A stretch of DNA of 64,000 nucleotides, taken from Carettochelys insculpta. Lineage: Eukaryota > Chordata > Testudines > Carettochelyidae. The first letter of the stretch is position 1. Each line of letters opens with the position of its first letter. Below the pieces are notes generated by a model. It did not search any database. It was not told where the DNA came from and saw only the letters and a program-made list of their open reading frames with translations. Location: the NCBI RefSeq assembly GCF_033958435.1, contig NC_134138.1, forward strand, positions 78,106,298 to 78,170,297, in the 5' to 3' direction. Both the position numbers and the translations under genes were made by a program. Of this stretch, positions 10,204 to 22,203 are shown in pieces.

Positions 10204-13200
10204 ATATATCATTGTACCTCACTACAGCATTTGGGAATGTTCTTAAGATCCTTGTCTAAAGTGAGCTCTGATTCTTCATCAAAACCTCTATTCTCTCCAA
10301 TGCTCTGTAGTGTTTAATCTTAAAATGACGTAAGTATTCCTGTTTCTGGTTCCCAACCTTCCCATCAGGAATCGAAAACTAGCATGGGAGGAATGGGTTG
10401 TAGCACAGAATTAATTGCTTAGACATTGGTGGTTAAAACAGGTACATGAAAGTGTATTTTGAGTGTGGATGAGAGAAAGTGAGGAGGAAGAGGAATTTTT
10501 CTAGCTCCATTTTTTGATGGAACATGCCAGTTTATCAAACTTCAATTTTCTTGCAAAAGCTAGTTTGGTGCCGCAAGATTTCATCATACCTCTGACATGG
10601 TTCTGATGGACACCAGGACGGCTCTGTCATGTGATCTGCCACAGGAGTCAGGCATCACAGACTCCTGGGCAGCTCCATTATGCAAGGGTTTCCAGGCTCC
10701 TGGTAAAGGAACCAAGATCCTGACAGCCCTAGGAGTCACGATTGTAATGACACTTTGGTTTGTGGCTCCCCAGCAGGGAGACAGGAAATCCTGTGGGCTC
10801 TGTCTTCCAAGTTCACTGCTGTGGAGCTTGGAGACCAAAAGTTCTGAGATAGACTGGACAGCAGTCTGACCATGAGGACTGTCCTGGTATGGCTGGACGG
10901 CAGAGACACCAAGCTTCTATACCCCTGAGGCAGAGGGTTTCTGATTCAGAACAAATTTTTGAAAAGATAAATTTTTTCATGACCTGTAAAAATTACATGT
11001 TGACCAGCTTTTTTCCTGCACTCACTACCATTCTCTGGGGTGTATGATGTGTTCTGAGACATCCCTGTAAAAAAAGGACCTGGCCTGTGCACTGCAGAAA
11101 TTCCAAATATTTCTGTTAGTCAGAATGGCCTCATGGGCCACAGCATTGCTAGCTGCATGATTCAGGAAGGGTTAGAAATCACATGAAACTCTTTGGATAC
11201 AGCATGAAGCAGAATCCAGTCAGACACACAGACCTTTGAGTTTAGCTCTTAGGGGTAGTTAATTTGTATTATTTGTATTGGAGGTCATTAATTCATATTT
11301 GGTCACCAGCTTCTCTTCAGAACTTAACTGTCTAATTTTGTTAATTAGATTTAATTCTAAAATATAAAGGAGTCATAAAGATGTATAGATTACTTACACA
11401 ACTTACACTGAGCAACTTTGTAATATGTTATGTTTGTACTATGTCCAGCAAAATGAAGAACAACTTTGACTGTGCTACACCTCTGAAAACTAGGACATTT
11501 ATTTAGGAGCTGAAATTTAAACATTCAGGGCTGACACTATTGATCTTATATCTCCAAATAATCAATAATCAATTACGTGAAGTGTAAAGAGAGAAATAGA
11601 CTTTTAGGTATATCAATTCTTCAATGAGGGCCATGAGGCATGGGAATACACTCTTGCAGTGCTCATTGCAAGTTTGTAGGCATAATCTATAACTTCAACT
11701 TCCTTTATAGTTTATCTAAGGTTTCTAATGGCAATAAACCTTGTTCTTATGGATAACAAATATTCACTATCCCCATTGGAATCAAAGTGTGCAGCAGCTC
11801 ACTAGCATGTGCAGGGCCATATATCGAGTCCAGAATTTGTTAATCCAGTATGAATAAAATGGAATGATCTTAATCTAGCATGATGTCACTGTTATAAAGA
11901 TGATGTTGATTAAGGTGTCAATTTCCTGTTTTTTCCATTGCTTTGAGGATAATGTAGTAATCTGCATATCTGCAACATACTATGTGGAAGGTGGATGTGG
12001 ACAGAGAGAGGCTGAAGAAGTGGAAGTAGTCAATGTTCTTCTATGACTCGAACTAACTGTCACCACTATAGGGACAGCAGGTGGTTCTGTGTGCCTACTG
12101 TCATTAACAATTGTAGGCATTCTTAATTTCTTCAGATACCTAGTGCTACCACACTTTCAGGAGTTGCAAAGTGAAACCCAGCTGAGTAGCTTTAATCACA
12201 AAAATGATTTAACTACCTACCTAGATCAACATTTCCCGTTCTGGTGATTTTAGTGACACTTGCAACTTGCCAGCATTTTGAAGCCCAGCTACTGGAATTG
12301 GATTATTATGGGAGAATTTGAGCTTTTTTAATGATCATTCTAGGCCCTCTTTTCCTGGAGAATGTGAACCTTAAATACACAGTACCAGAAGGCAAACAAT
12401 ACAAACTTCAAAGGTGTTTTCAAAATCCCTTGATTTTAGTGGATGACTTTTTGGGGTCCTATCTCTTGATTCTTTTCTTGAATGCTGGGGATGAAGTGGC
12501 AGGTGATTAACAAGGAATTTCTGATATGGAATTTAAGTATTGACTATCGAACTATTGAGTGAGATGTTGTGTCCCACACATAGGTACACTGTTATTAAAT
12601 AAGAAAAAACATAAAATCAAAAGAACATGGATTGCTTCTTCAGCTTGATTAAATCAAAAAGGAATGTGTATGGTTAGTATTGTCTTTCTATATGTTTGCA
12701 CATTTGGAAAATGTTTGCCATTATTTTAAGCATAGCTATTTCAACTGTACAGATATCAGTGATTTGGGCCACACTTTTATTGTATTACTTAAAACTGATT
12801 AAAGCAAATTTTATCCATGTTAATATGGGATTATGATATTAAGTCTTTTGGAGAAGACTTCATTAGATTAAAGAAGAGGTAGGAACCCAATTTCTTACTG
12901 TGCCTTTGAAAGTCCTCCTCTCCTTCCTACAGTTCAGTTTTATCAGGTTTGTGAGCAACATATACAGGAGAGGGACAGACGAGAGGAAAAATTCCAGCTT
13001 TGCAAAAACCTCAGCACCAGCTAATCTAAGTTATACAATAGCAGAGCACTTTCTCAACCTGGCCATTTCCAGCATTCACCCTTGAGGCAGTTTTCAGGCA
13101 AACTGCTGCTGTTCTAGCCACTAAGGACCATTTGCTGAAAATAGTCAGAGCTTTTATTTGTTATGTAAATGAATATATTGAGAAAACTGAGATTGAGGGG

Positions 13201-13440
13201 GCTAGAGAGTGGTATTTCAAAAATGGTGATTGAGTCATTTTCAGACGAAGCAGATGATCCTCTGCCCTGTTTTCTACTGTATATGATGAGGTATGACTTT
13301 CCTAAATCTTACTGGAACATCACTCCTCTATGTCTGGGTCTAATGGAAAGTGTTTGCTTTTTTAAATGTCATCATCATCTGGTATATGGACAACCAACTT
13401 GGAAAGAAACAAGAATTATGAAATCTTTGCCATAGACTCT
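10204..13440. other. No recognised feature (3.2 kb)
   Basis: AT-rich DNA with only short open frames (the longest about 90 codons, overlapping on opposite strands near 10600-10870, without recognisable domains). I see no terminal repeats, LINE ends or conserved exons. Confidence 0.45.
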
Positions 13441-13700
13441 GATATTCCTCTGCCATGTATGTTGGTCAACTTGGGTAGTCCTGTGTCAAAGAATAAGTGG
13501 ACACAAATCAGACTTTGTGAAAAATAACATACATAAACCTATCAGGGAATACTTTAAGCTACCTGGACTTCCAGCAATGGATTTAAAAGTAGACATCCTT
13601 CTAAAAAAGAACTTCAAAACCTGATTACAAAGAGAGACAGCTGAATTGGAGTTCATTGACAAATTCAATACAACCAATTCAGGGATGAATAATGATCTTA
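13441..13700 (+). mobile_element. Penelope GIY-YIG region relic
   Basis: Parallel to 5822-6049: 'atgttggtcaacttgggta', then 'cacaaatcagactttgtga', then 'aagctacctggacttccag', then a Lys-rich block. It is heavily mutated and carries no open GIY-YIG frame. Confidence 0.6.
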
Positions 13701-13919
13701 ACTTGTTAAGAAACTACAAAGGCAATTTCCCCTCTCTTGATAGTCACATCTCTACAACAAATGCTTCTGTCAATTAGACCCATTCATGCTGACTTGATTA
13801 GAACTTGTTGATACTGGTCCTACACTTGCACCTTACCTCTATTCTGATTTTTTTGAGCTTCATTGTCTAGATGTTGGCTTTTGTGACACCTTTATCTGCT
13901 AAACTGAAAAGCCCATTAT

Positions 13920-14731
13920 CAATTTCAGTTCACTGTGTACGTACTTATAGACTTACCAAGTCACCCTTTACCCTTCTCCTTAAGCAGAACTAATGATGCT
14001 TTTTGAGTTTTTCATCAAAAGTAATTCTTTCTAATGCTTTAATCGTTGCTGTGGGTCTTCTTTGAGCCCTCTTCAATTGATCAAAATCCTTTTTGAATTG
14101 TGGACACCAGAGCTAGATACAGTATTTCAGCAACACTCATAGCTATGCTGAACATAGGTGTGACTTCTTTGTAATATGATTTCTTTACTCCTATGCTATG
14201 TTCTTGTATTTATACATCACATTAGCCCTTTTGCCACAGTTTTGTGGTGTGAACTCCTGTCCAGCTGATTATTTCTCATGATGTCTAAGTTCTTTTCAGA
14301 CATACTGCTTCCCAGGATAGGGTCGCCTGTTCTGTAAGTATGACATACATTCTTTGCTCCAAGATGTATACATTAAAATTTGCCCATATTTAAATGCACA
14401 TTTTTTATTTGTGTCCACTTTGCCAAGTGATTCAGATTGCATGTTATCTATGAAATTTCTCTTTCATTGTTTTATCACTTCCCTGAATTTTGTCTCCCTT
14501 GCGAATTTCATCATTTCATCAACTTTTGCTTTATTTTTTTTTTCGGACATCATAAAACAGTGTAGAACTAAGAACCAATTACTGGGACACCCTTAGAATC
14601 ACACCCACTTACAATTACATTTTGAGTCTTGTTAAATTGCTTTTAATCCATTAATGTGCCACATTAGTTTTGTGTCATTCTAGTGTCTTCATCCAAAATT
14701 CGTACTAAATCAAGTACCTTTCAGAAGTCTA
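13920..14731. repeat. Old LINE-like interspersed repeat (CR1/L3-like), copy 1
   Basis: The order of short blocks matches 43440-44280: 'aagtcaccctttaccctt', then 'tttttgaattgtggacacc', 'cattagcccttttgccaca' and 'actgcttcccaggatagg'. I know this as a common old repeat in turtle and bird genomes. The family name is uncertain. It is interrupted at 14743 by a Penelope tail. Confidence 0.55.
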
Positions 14732-14742
14732 ACTATATTAAG

Positions 14743-15312
14743 GTTGTATTAAGGAAGAAGTGGGTCTGTCCCACGAAAGCTCATTACCCAATAAATCATT
14801 TTGTTAGTTTTTAAAGTGCTACATTTCTGCTGCTTTGTTTTGATAAGCCGTTTCTACACAGGCCACTTCCTTCGGAAGAGGCATTCTAATACACGGAGCG
14901 AAAGATGCTAATGAGGCATGGATGCAAATTCCCTGTGCCTCATTAGTATAACATCACGTGATTTGGAGTCAGGAAGACCTTTCTTCCAGACTCCAAAATG
15001 CCATGTAGAAGCAAGGCCCGGGGGGGGTCTTCCAGAAGGAAGTCCTTCTTTCGGAGTCCCCTTCTTCCCAAAAATTTTTGGGAAGAAGGGACCTCCGGAA
15101 GACAGACTTCCTTTTGCAAGCACCCCGGGGGTCGCACTTCTACACGGCATTTTGGAGTCCAGAAGAACGGTCTTCTGGACTCCAAATCACATGATGTTAT
15201 GCTAATGAGGTGTGGGGAATTTGCATCTGTGCCTCATTAGCATCTTTCGCTCCATGCATTATCTGTGTAGAAACAGCCATAAAGTACAGACTAACACGGC
15301 TACCTCTCTGTT
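14743..15312 (+). mobile_element. Penelope tail insertion, itself split by a MITE
   Basis: The left part reads 'gaagtgggtctgtcccacg' and the right part 'cagactaacacggctacctc'. The unit is flanked by the 11-mer ACTATATTAAG at 14732-14742 and 15313-15323. A palindromic MITE (14846-15278) interrupts it. Confidence 0.75.
14846..15278. mobile_element. Palindromic Harbinger-type MITE, 433 bp
   Basis: The inverted ends are agccgtttctacacag and ctgtgtagaaacagcc. The two halves are reverse complements around 'cccaaaaatttttggg' at 15067-15082. It is flanked by ATA at 14843-14845 and 15279-15281. It has no coding capacity. Confidence 0.8.
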
Positions 15313-15578
15313 ACTATATTAAGATCTGTGATGTATAAATATACTTTATCTATGGATATTAAAAAGCTATACTCTGGCTGTTCAGCTGAATGGCAGATTG
15401 TGGATTCTGTATGCTTATATGATAGCACAGGGGAATTTATTCATAGTTGAATTATTGTAGGTAACCATCTGCTTGGGCCATCCATGCCTGTGGGGACAAG
15501 TTGATGGTTCTTGGGTGTAATTTCTCTTAATGGGAGGGGACAAGTGCAGTAATTCCAGGAAAGGATGTCTCACTCCTT

Positions 15579-16015
15579 GGCTGTGCCTACACTTGCCTTC
15601 CTCTTTTGAAAGAGGAATGCAAATGAGGGAATTTAAATGCAAATGAGGTACTGATTTACATATCTCATGCTTCATTTGCATAATCTCATTTTAGAAGAGA
15701 CTCATTCAAAAGAAAAAAAGCAATGTAATTTTTGTATATCTTTCCTTGGCATGGCCTCTGATTCACTTTCAACAATAGAACTCATCTTCGAAAGAACCCT
15801 TCTTATTTTGTTTCAGGAAGAAAGATTCTTTCAAAGATGGGATTTATTTTCTAAAAACCCCCCAATTACACTGTTTTTTAATTTTGAAAGAATCTCTTGC
15901 GAAAAAAGATTATGCAAATTAAGCACAAGATATATAAATCAGAGCCTCATTTGCATTTTTGATTTCCATCATTTTATTCCTCTTTCAAAAGAAGAAAGTG
16001 AGTGTAGACACAGCC
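15579..16015. mobile_element. Palindromic Harbinger-type MITE, 437 bp
   Basis: The left end is ggctgtgcctacactt and the right end is gtgtagacacagcc. It is flanked by CTT at 15576-15578 and 16016-16018. The body is A/T-rich, with repeated TTTGAAAGA-type and ATGCAAAT motifs arranged in inverted order. It carries ATTTGCAT where the other palindromic MITEs carry TTCGAA arrays. Confidence 0.8.
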
Positions 16016-16732
16016 CTTGTCTTGGTCACTAGCTGAAGGATAATCTTAAAAGCACTTTTCATTTCTTGGGTTCCAGGACATACTTGCTTGGAGAATGAAA
16101 TCTCAAATCTGGCTCAGGGCCATGGCACAAGAAACACCACAGACAGCAAATAAGTTAGTTTCAATCAGTGCTAGCAAAAATTTGAGATTTCAAGGCTTGG
16201 GTTTTGAGCTGATTGCATAAGAGAAAATAAAAGCTAACAGAGCCTGAGGATATGTTTCTACCACAGCTTATGTTGGAATAACTATGTTTTTAAAGCTATG
16301 TCTACACTATGAGCTAAAGTTGAATTTATTGAAGTTGACATGTTAGCACCAGATTTTATAAAGTCAAAGGTGGGTGCCCACACATGTCCAGAAAGTTGAC
16401 TTAGTGTGTCTCCATTGCCTTTGCTAGGTTCAAATGTGTCAGCAATGCATTGTGGGCACCCTTCCCTCAATGCCTGCAGCCCCATTGTATTCTGGGTTTC
16501 TGTGCCATTAAGTTATGGGAAAAAATTCACCACAAATGCTTGTGGGTGTCTGATGGCATCATCCCAGAGTGCATCCCCTCCCCACTATTGGAAAACACGC
16601 AGCCCAAGGAATTTTGCATGATTTTTCAGGCCATTTTCCCAAAGCCTACCCCTGGCTTATGCCACTGCACAGAACAAAGCCAGTGGGATAATGAGGTAGA
16701 TTTGGATAACACTGAAGGTCTGTAGACCTGGA

Positions 16733-17720
16733 ATGCACAGCTGCTGGCTGTCCTGGATTCATTGCATACAGAGGAGCACTGGTTCTGGAGATGTGAAACC
16801 ATCATGGGGCTGGAACATTTTGGAGGTCTGGAATGACCAGCAGTGGCTGCAGAACTTCCAGATGCACAAGGGCACGTTCATGAAACTGCATGATTTACTG
16901 GCCTCCACACTGAAATGCTGTGATACCAAAATGAGACCTGCTTTGACAGTTCCCAAGTGAGTGGCAATTTGTCCGTGGAAGTTTGCAATGCCAAACAACT
17001 ACCAGGCAGTGGGAAATCAATTTGAAGTGGGCAGATCTACCATGGAGGCCACAATGATCCAGCTAACCAAGGCAATCAATGTCTGTCTGCTGCTAAAGAC
17101 TGTGACTCTGGGAAATGTGCAAGACATTGTGGAAGGCTTTGCTGCCACGGGGTTTCCTAACTGTGGTAGGGTAATAGATGAAATGCATATCCCCATCCTG
17201 TCTCCAGACCACCTGGCCTCAGAGTACATAAAATGCAAGGGGTACTTTTCCATGGTGTTGCAGGGACTGGTGGACCACAAAGGTAATTTCATGGATATCT
17301 ATGTGGGATGGTCAGGAAAGTGGCATGACACATTGATCTTTAGAAATTCAGATCTGTACAGAGAGATCCAGGATGGGACTTTCTTCCAAGACCAGAAAAT
17401 CAAGATTGGTGACATGGACATGCCCATAGTGATACTGGGGAACCTAGCTTAGTCTCTGTTCCCTTGCCTCATGAAGCCATAAAGAGGCATCTTGGAAGGA
17501 CCACTTCAACTACAGGCTAAGAAAATGTGGAATGGCAGTGGAATGTACGTTTGGCCATTTAAAAGCCAGATTCAGGTGCCTTTTGGTCCATTTGGACCTC
17601 TGCAAAGCTAACATACCCACCATGGTTTCAGAAAGTTGTATTCTCCATATTTGCAAATCACAGGGGAAAATTTTCATGACAGCCTGGGCGGAAGAGGCAT
17701 ATGCCCTGGTCAATGTTTAG
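16733..17720 (+). pseudogene. Ancient Harbinger transposase, intronless in this region
   Basis: A HARBI1-like transposase with VIDEMHI (first D), KWHDTLIF (second D) and AVECTFGHLKARF (E). A TGA at 16958 interrupts the frame, a TAG lies at 17450, and the C-terminal part continues in another frame from about 17532 to 17720. The text runs straight through the point where copies A to C carry their intron (EATMIQLTKAIN here, against a splice junction before the VRAIN-type residues there). No activity is expected. Confidence 0.75.
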
Positions 17721-17982
17721 GAACAGCCAGACACAAGGGCAATCAGCAGTCCACAGAGAGATGCAACAAAAATCAGGGAAATTTTGAAAAATAGCTTTAT
17801 GAATGAGCAGACAGCCACAAGAATTTGATACATTCAACTATTGTGATACCACCTGCACCCCCCACAATGATATATACTTGACCCTTATAAAAGCAACTCC
17901 AACTGAACCCCACCCCATGTGAACCAATAAACAAGACTGTGGTTTTCACAACAGCATTTTTTTTTATTTAGGGTGGTGAGGA

Positions 17983-18415
17983 TTAAGGGGTGGGAAAAAG
18001 AAAGGGAATCCTGCCATCAAGCGGGGGAATGTCAGCCTTTTGCAGTATGGAGAGGCCCTGGGAGTGGACCACAAGACTATCCTTGCCCTCCCACTGCCAT
18101 ATTTGAGGCTCCCATGACAGGAGGTTGGTCAACAGAGTGAGGAAACTGCATAAGGGTGAGTTGTTCTGTGGTGGATGGCCTTCTGCAGTTCCAACATGGA
18201 CCCTAGGATGTCGGTCTGCTCCTTGACAGCTGGTTCCTGTACTGGAGCATGCTTTTGACACCGCTTCTGGGTCTGCTTCCTATCAGCAGTGGCTTGGCCT
18301 CACTCCGGGGCCTCTTGCAGCTGCTGCACAATAAGGTACTGTTTTGTTCATTTCCTCCTGAGCATTTTCTTGACCTTCTCACTGCTACAAATACAAGGTC
18401 AAAATTTTGATACAA
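17983..18415 (-). pseudogene. Possible C-terminal exon relic of the ancient Myb-like gene
   Basis: It lies where exon 2 of the Myb gene would be expected and has scattered open minus-strand frames, but no clear coiled coil survives. The assignment rests mainly on position. Confidence 0.3.
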
Positions 18416-18634
18416 TTTTTAAATGTGACACAACACACTGACCTATACAATGAAAGGGTATCTGTTTGATAATCACTACAAATTTCATTTTCCAAGACCC
18501 TTTTGGTTTCTTAAAGATGACAATGAACTTCTGCAGAACAGAAGCTGTAACTTTCCCAGACCCTTTCATTGCAGACATGGTAAGATGCTGGTGGCTAAGG
18601 GAACGGGAGTTGAAAGTGGGAGGTTGAAACAAAG

Positions 18635-19430
18635 CCTGTAAAATGTAAAGCACAAAGAAAAAAATCTTTCTCAGCATCTTTTTCCTGTGCATGGAAAAAG
18701 CCTTTTAAAGCAGGGAAGGCCCATGCTGGACATGCCAGTATTTGGGAGCAGAGTCCACAGAGTCCAGCAGACACATGGTGTTGGGGTTGGGGGGGACCTT
18801 CTGGCCACATAGCAGACTGTAGTAGGCAGCCCTGTAAAAAGTAAAGCACAGAATAATACTTTTCTCAGCAGCTCCCCCTAAATCCTGTGCAAGAAAAAAA
18901 TCCAGTAAAAGCAGGCAATGACCACACTGGACTTGCTGGTGTCTGGAAGCAGGGTCTGCTCAGCCCAGCACCCATGTGGTGGGATGAAGGGTTCAGCACA
19001 CCACGTGTGTAGTGGTCTCGGGGAGGGGCAGTACTGTGGATTACAAAGCCCCAACAAAAAAAAATCTTGGCCTCTCCTCCTAAATCCTGTGTCAGGAAAA
19101 GCCATTTAAAGCAAAGAAAGACCATTCTGGACATACCAGTGTCTGGAAGCAGGGTCCACACAGCCCAGCAGCTGCGTGGTTTGGGGGAGTGGCTGAGCCT
19201 GTTGACAGCATGCAGGCTCGGAGCAGGGCAGCGCTGTAAAATGTGAAGCACAGAAAGAAACGTTCTCAGCCTCTCCTCATAAATACTTTGCAGCTGTATG
19301 GTTGTGTGGGGGACCCAGGGACCCAGCAGTGCGGTGGGAAGGGAGAGGGCCAGGAGAGCCCACAAGCCATATGGAGGAGGGGCATATGGAGAGCTTGCCA
19401 GCCACATAGTGCTGTAGGGCAGTCCTATGA
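18635..19430. repeat. Tandem repeat, about four 197-bp units
   Basis: The block 'ctgtaaaatgtaaagcac' recurs with changes near 18635, 18831, 19033, 19233 and 19423, each followed by 'ctcagc', 'aaatcctgtg' and 'ccagtgtctggaagcaggg' type blocks. The array sits between the two Myb-like exons of the ancient Harbinger. Confidence 0.75.
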
Positions 19431-19750
19431 AATTTAAATGTTCAGGGAGCAGTGCACCGGGAATTTACATACGCACCTCATACTCTGCAGGCACAGGGCT
19501 GGAAAACTGGCAAGAGTGCTGTGTGGCCCTATAATGTCAGATTACTTCCTGGGGGCTTGGCATGGCAAGGTGTGCTATTGTAGAAGCCAGAATAAATCAG
19601 GCCTACCCAAAAACCTTGTGAGAAAAATAAAAGAGTACTGAGTACTGGCTGAGACATCTAAGGAGATCTCCCAAATGCATAAGTGCTCCATCACCAGAAA
19701 TATTAACAAGCTATTCTAAGGGTGTAGATCCACCCCACTCCACCCACAAC

Positions 19751-20317
19751 CTATCTGTAGCAGTTTAAAAGAATATGCTCACCAGAAGAGGCCTCTCCAG
19801 CATTGCTGGACTCCATAGCATCCAGCATTGATGAGGGGACTGGCTCCAGGGTGTTGAAGAGCTCCTGGCTTGCAGGATCAGCTTCCTTGGCCATCTGCTG
19901 AATTTGTTGACTGATGGAATCTTCCTCCTCATCAGCCTCTGTCTCCTCAACTTTGCTGCTCTCACCAGAGAGCTGAGCATTGTCTCCTGAGGAGTATATA
20001 CAATTCTTGGCAACCGTTGTTGCATCTTTCCTAAGAATTGCATTGAGATACTCATTAAAGTGGCATGTTTTGGAGATGCCTCCCATTACACATTGGCTTG
20101 TTTCACTTTCTGATAATTCTGCCTGAGTACCTTGATTTTGACCCAGTATTGGTGAATGTCCCTTTTGTACCCTTTCCTTATCATGCTCTGGGACATCTTC
20201 CCATAAATGTCTGCATCTCTTTTGCTGGCTCACAGTTTTGCCTAGCACAGATTCATCACCCCACACAGAAATGAGATCCTGGATGTCCTGTTGGCTCCAT
20301 GCTGGGGCTTTTTGCAA
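19751..20317 (-). pseudogene. Ancient Harbinger Myb/SANT-like protein, exon 1
   Basis: An open frame of 188 codons on the minus strand beginning MQKAPAWSQQDIQDLISVWG, a weak match in layout to the PSWTEAELRDLLGLW start of the copy A protein. A long Glu/Asp/Ser-rich stretch follows the helical region, and QQIQQMAKEADPASQELF may be the start of the C-terminal helix. The frame is open, but its partner transposase is dead and the element is old, so I treat it as non-functional. It could be an unbroken remnant by chance. Confidence 0.55.
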
Positions 20318-20387
20318 CTGTGAGAACTCATAATGGCTAGATGCATTTGCTCCTGAGGTGCACTCCTGAGGTGTGTTATCTATCTTT

Positions 20388-21098
20388 GGCCGTGTCTACA
20401 CGTGCACGCTACTTCGAAGTAGCGGTGCCAACTTCAAAATAGCGCCCGTCACGGCTACATGTGTTGGGCGCTATTTTGAAATTGAAATCGACGTTAGGTG
20501 GCGAGACGTCGAAGTCGCTAACCCCATGAGGGGATGGGAATAGTGCCGTACTTCGAAGTTGAACATAGAAGTAGGGCACGTGTAGCCGATCCGTGTCCCG
20601 CAACATTGAAATAGCGGGGTCCGCCATGGCGGTCATCAGCTGAGGGGTTGAGAGACGCTCTCTCTCCAGCCCCTGCGGGGCTCTATGGTCACCGTGGGCA
20701 GCAGCCCTTAGCCCAGGGCTTCTGGCTGCTGCTGCGGCAGCTGGGGATCCATGCTGCATGCACAGGGTCTGCAACCAGTTGTCGGCTCTGTGGATCTTGT
20801 GTTGTTTAGTGCAACTGTGTCTGGGAGGGGCCCTTTAAGGGAGCGGCTTGCTGTTGAGTCCGCCCTGTGACACTGTCTGCAGCTGTTCCTGGCACCCTTA
20901 TTTTGATGTGTGCTACTTTGGTGTGTAGACATTCCCTCGCAGTGCGTATTTCGATGTGGTGCTGCCCAGCGTCGAAGTTGAACGTCGACATTGCCAGCCC
21001 TGGAGGACGTGTAGACGTTATTCATCGAAATAGCTTATTTCGATGTTGCTACATCGAAATAAGCTATTTCAATGTAGCGTGCACGTGTAGACGTAGAC
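20388..21098 (-). mobile_element. 711-bp Harbinger internal-deletion MITE, minus orientation
   Basis: The ends are ggccgtgtctacacgtg and cacgtgtagacgtagac, flanked by TTT at 20385-20387 and 21099-21101. Read on the minus strand it is the left end of copy C joined to the right end, with the same breakpoint as the 711-bp copy at 60542-61252. It keeps the transposase start region (MDPQLPQQQPEALG, then stop). It is inserted in the 5' flank of the ancient Myb-like gene. Confidence 0.85.
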
Positions 21099-21799
21099 TT
21101 TATCAGAAAAAAAAATAAAATCAAATTCCCAGGCTTCCTGTTACCTACTTCCTGAGCAGCTGGAGACCAGCGCAGATGAAAGAGCCCAGAAAAGACATAT
21201 GAGGGGCATTGTGGGATACCTCTGGAGGCTAATAAAATTGATTTAAAGTAACACTCTTTCCACAGTAGCATTAATTCAACCCTTTAAATTTGAACTTGGC
21301 CTTACACTGTCTCACAGACACACGGCAAGAAAGTCAACCTTAGCACCTCTTACAATTGACTAGTGGTATTTGCAGTGAAGACAGTCTAATTGTAAAATTG
21401 AGCTAAGTTCTTTAATATCAGCTTTATGCTGTAGTCCAGAAAAAGCCTAAGAGGTGTGAATAAACTGCCTCTTTAAGCAACATAAGTCTGCTTGTCATAG
21501 CACTATCCACACACGTGTTTATGTCAGCAGAAGAACTTCTCCCATGAAAATTGCTACTGTTGCTCACGGGGGCAGGAGTAGTTACCGCTCTGTTAGCCGG
21601 TGGCCGGGTAATGTGCGGTGAGGTACTCCCCTGGGTCCTAAGCAACCCAGTTTTTTACTGTTAGAGCAGGCAGCTCCTAGCACTCTCACCCACGGCCAGG
21701 CTGTAGTAACCAAACGGTTAAAGTTCTTTTTGTTGTGCCGGCTGTGTTGCAGTGACAAAAGGATAACCGGGTCAGGCTTAGAGCTTAACTAGTTACAAG

Positions 21800-21805
21800 T
21801 TTATT
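21800..21805 (-). terminator. Polyadenylation signal of the solo LTR
   Basis: AATAAA on the minus strand, about 390 bp downstream of the TATA box. Confidence 0.4.
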
Positions 21806-22196
21806 AAGCTACAGTTATAAGCGTGTGGTTACAAAAGGCTATTGTTTACTTCTTATATGCTAGCAAAGTACAGGTGTTAACAAGTTACGTTACAATCCAA
21901 TACAAAGAGATCTGTTACCATCTAACACAATGATATCTTGACACAACGACATCTAGTTACAGAGCTCTAATTCTTTAACTGTGCACAAAAAAGTCGGAGA
22001 CCTAGCATGGGTGTATCTTACCCTCTCTGCGTCTCTCGATACCAGCGTAGCCAAGCCGGATCGGTCACTCAATTCCGCGGAAAGACGAATACGAGGTTGG
22101 GCGTCCCCAGTTGTGGGCCTCGGGAGGCAATCACCTGACCCGACCAGCAGGTAGTTGGTGGAATGCACTCAAAGTTAGAGTTCTGCTGGACCCATC

Positions 22197-22203
22197 TTTT
22201 ATA
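22197..22203 (-). promoter_or_regulatory. TATA box of the solo LTR
   Basis: Reads TATAAAA on the minus strand inside the LTR, about 450 bp from its 5' end. Inferred. Confidence 0.5.

Larger units (their letters stand above)
16294..21310 (+). mobile_element. Ancient Harbinger element, decayed
   Basis: The left end agctatgtctacactatgag is preceded by TAA. The related fragment at 26990-27370 preserves the same left end in reverse orientation. It encodes a broken transposase on + (16733-17720) and a Myb-like frame on - (20317-19751), the same plan as copies A to C but with much more divergence. The right end is uncertain, near 21290-21400. It is interrupted by the 711-bp MITE at 20388-21098. Confidence 0.65.

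Noticed and set aside
10584..10869. Overlapping 84- and 90-codon frames on both strands
   Set aside because: Each frame is the shadow of the other, with no domain, no homology that I recognise and no splice context.
18635..19430. Repeat array as a CRISPR-like structure
   Set aside because: The units are about 197 bp, imperfect and contiguous, with no unique spacers, and the genome is animal.
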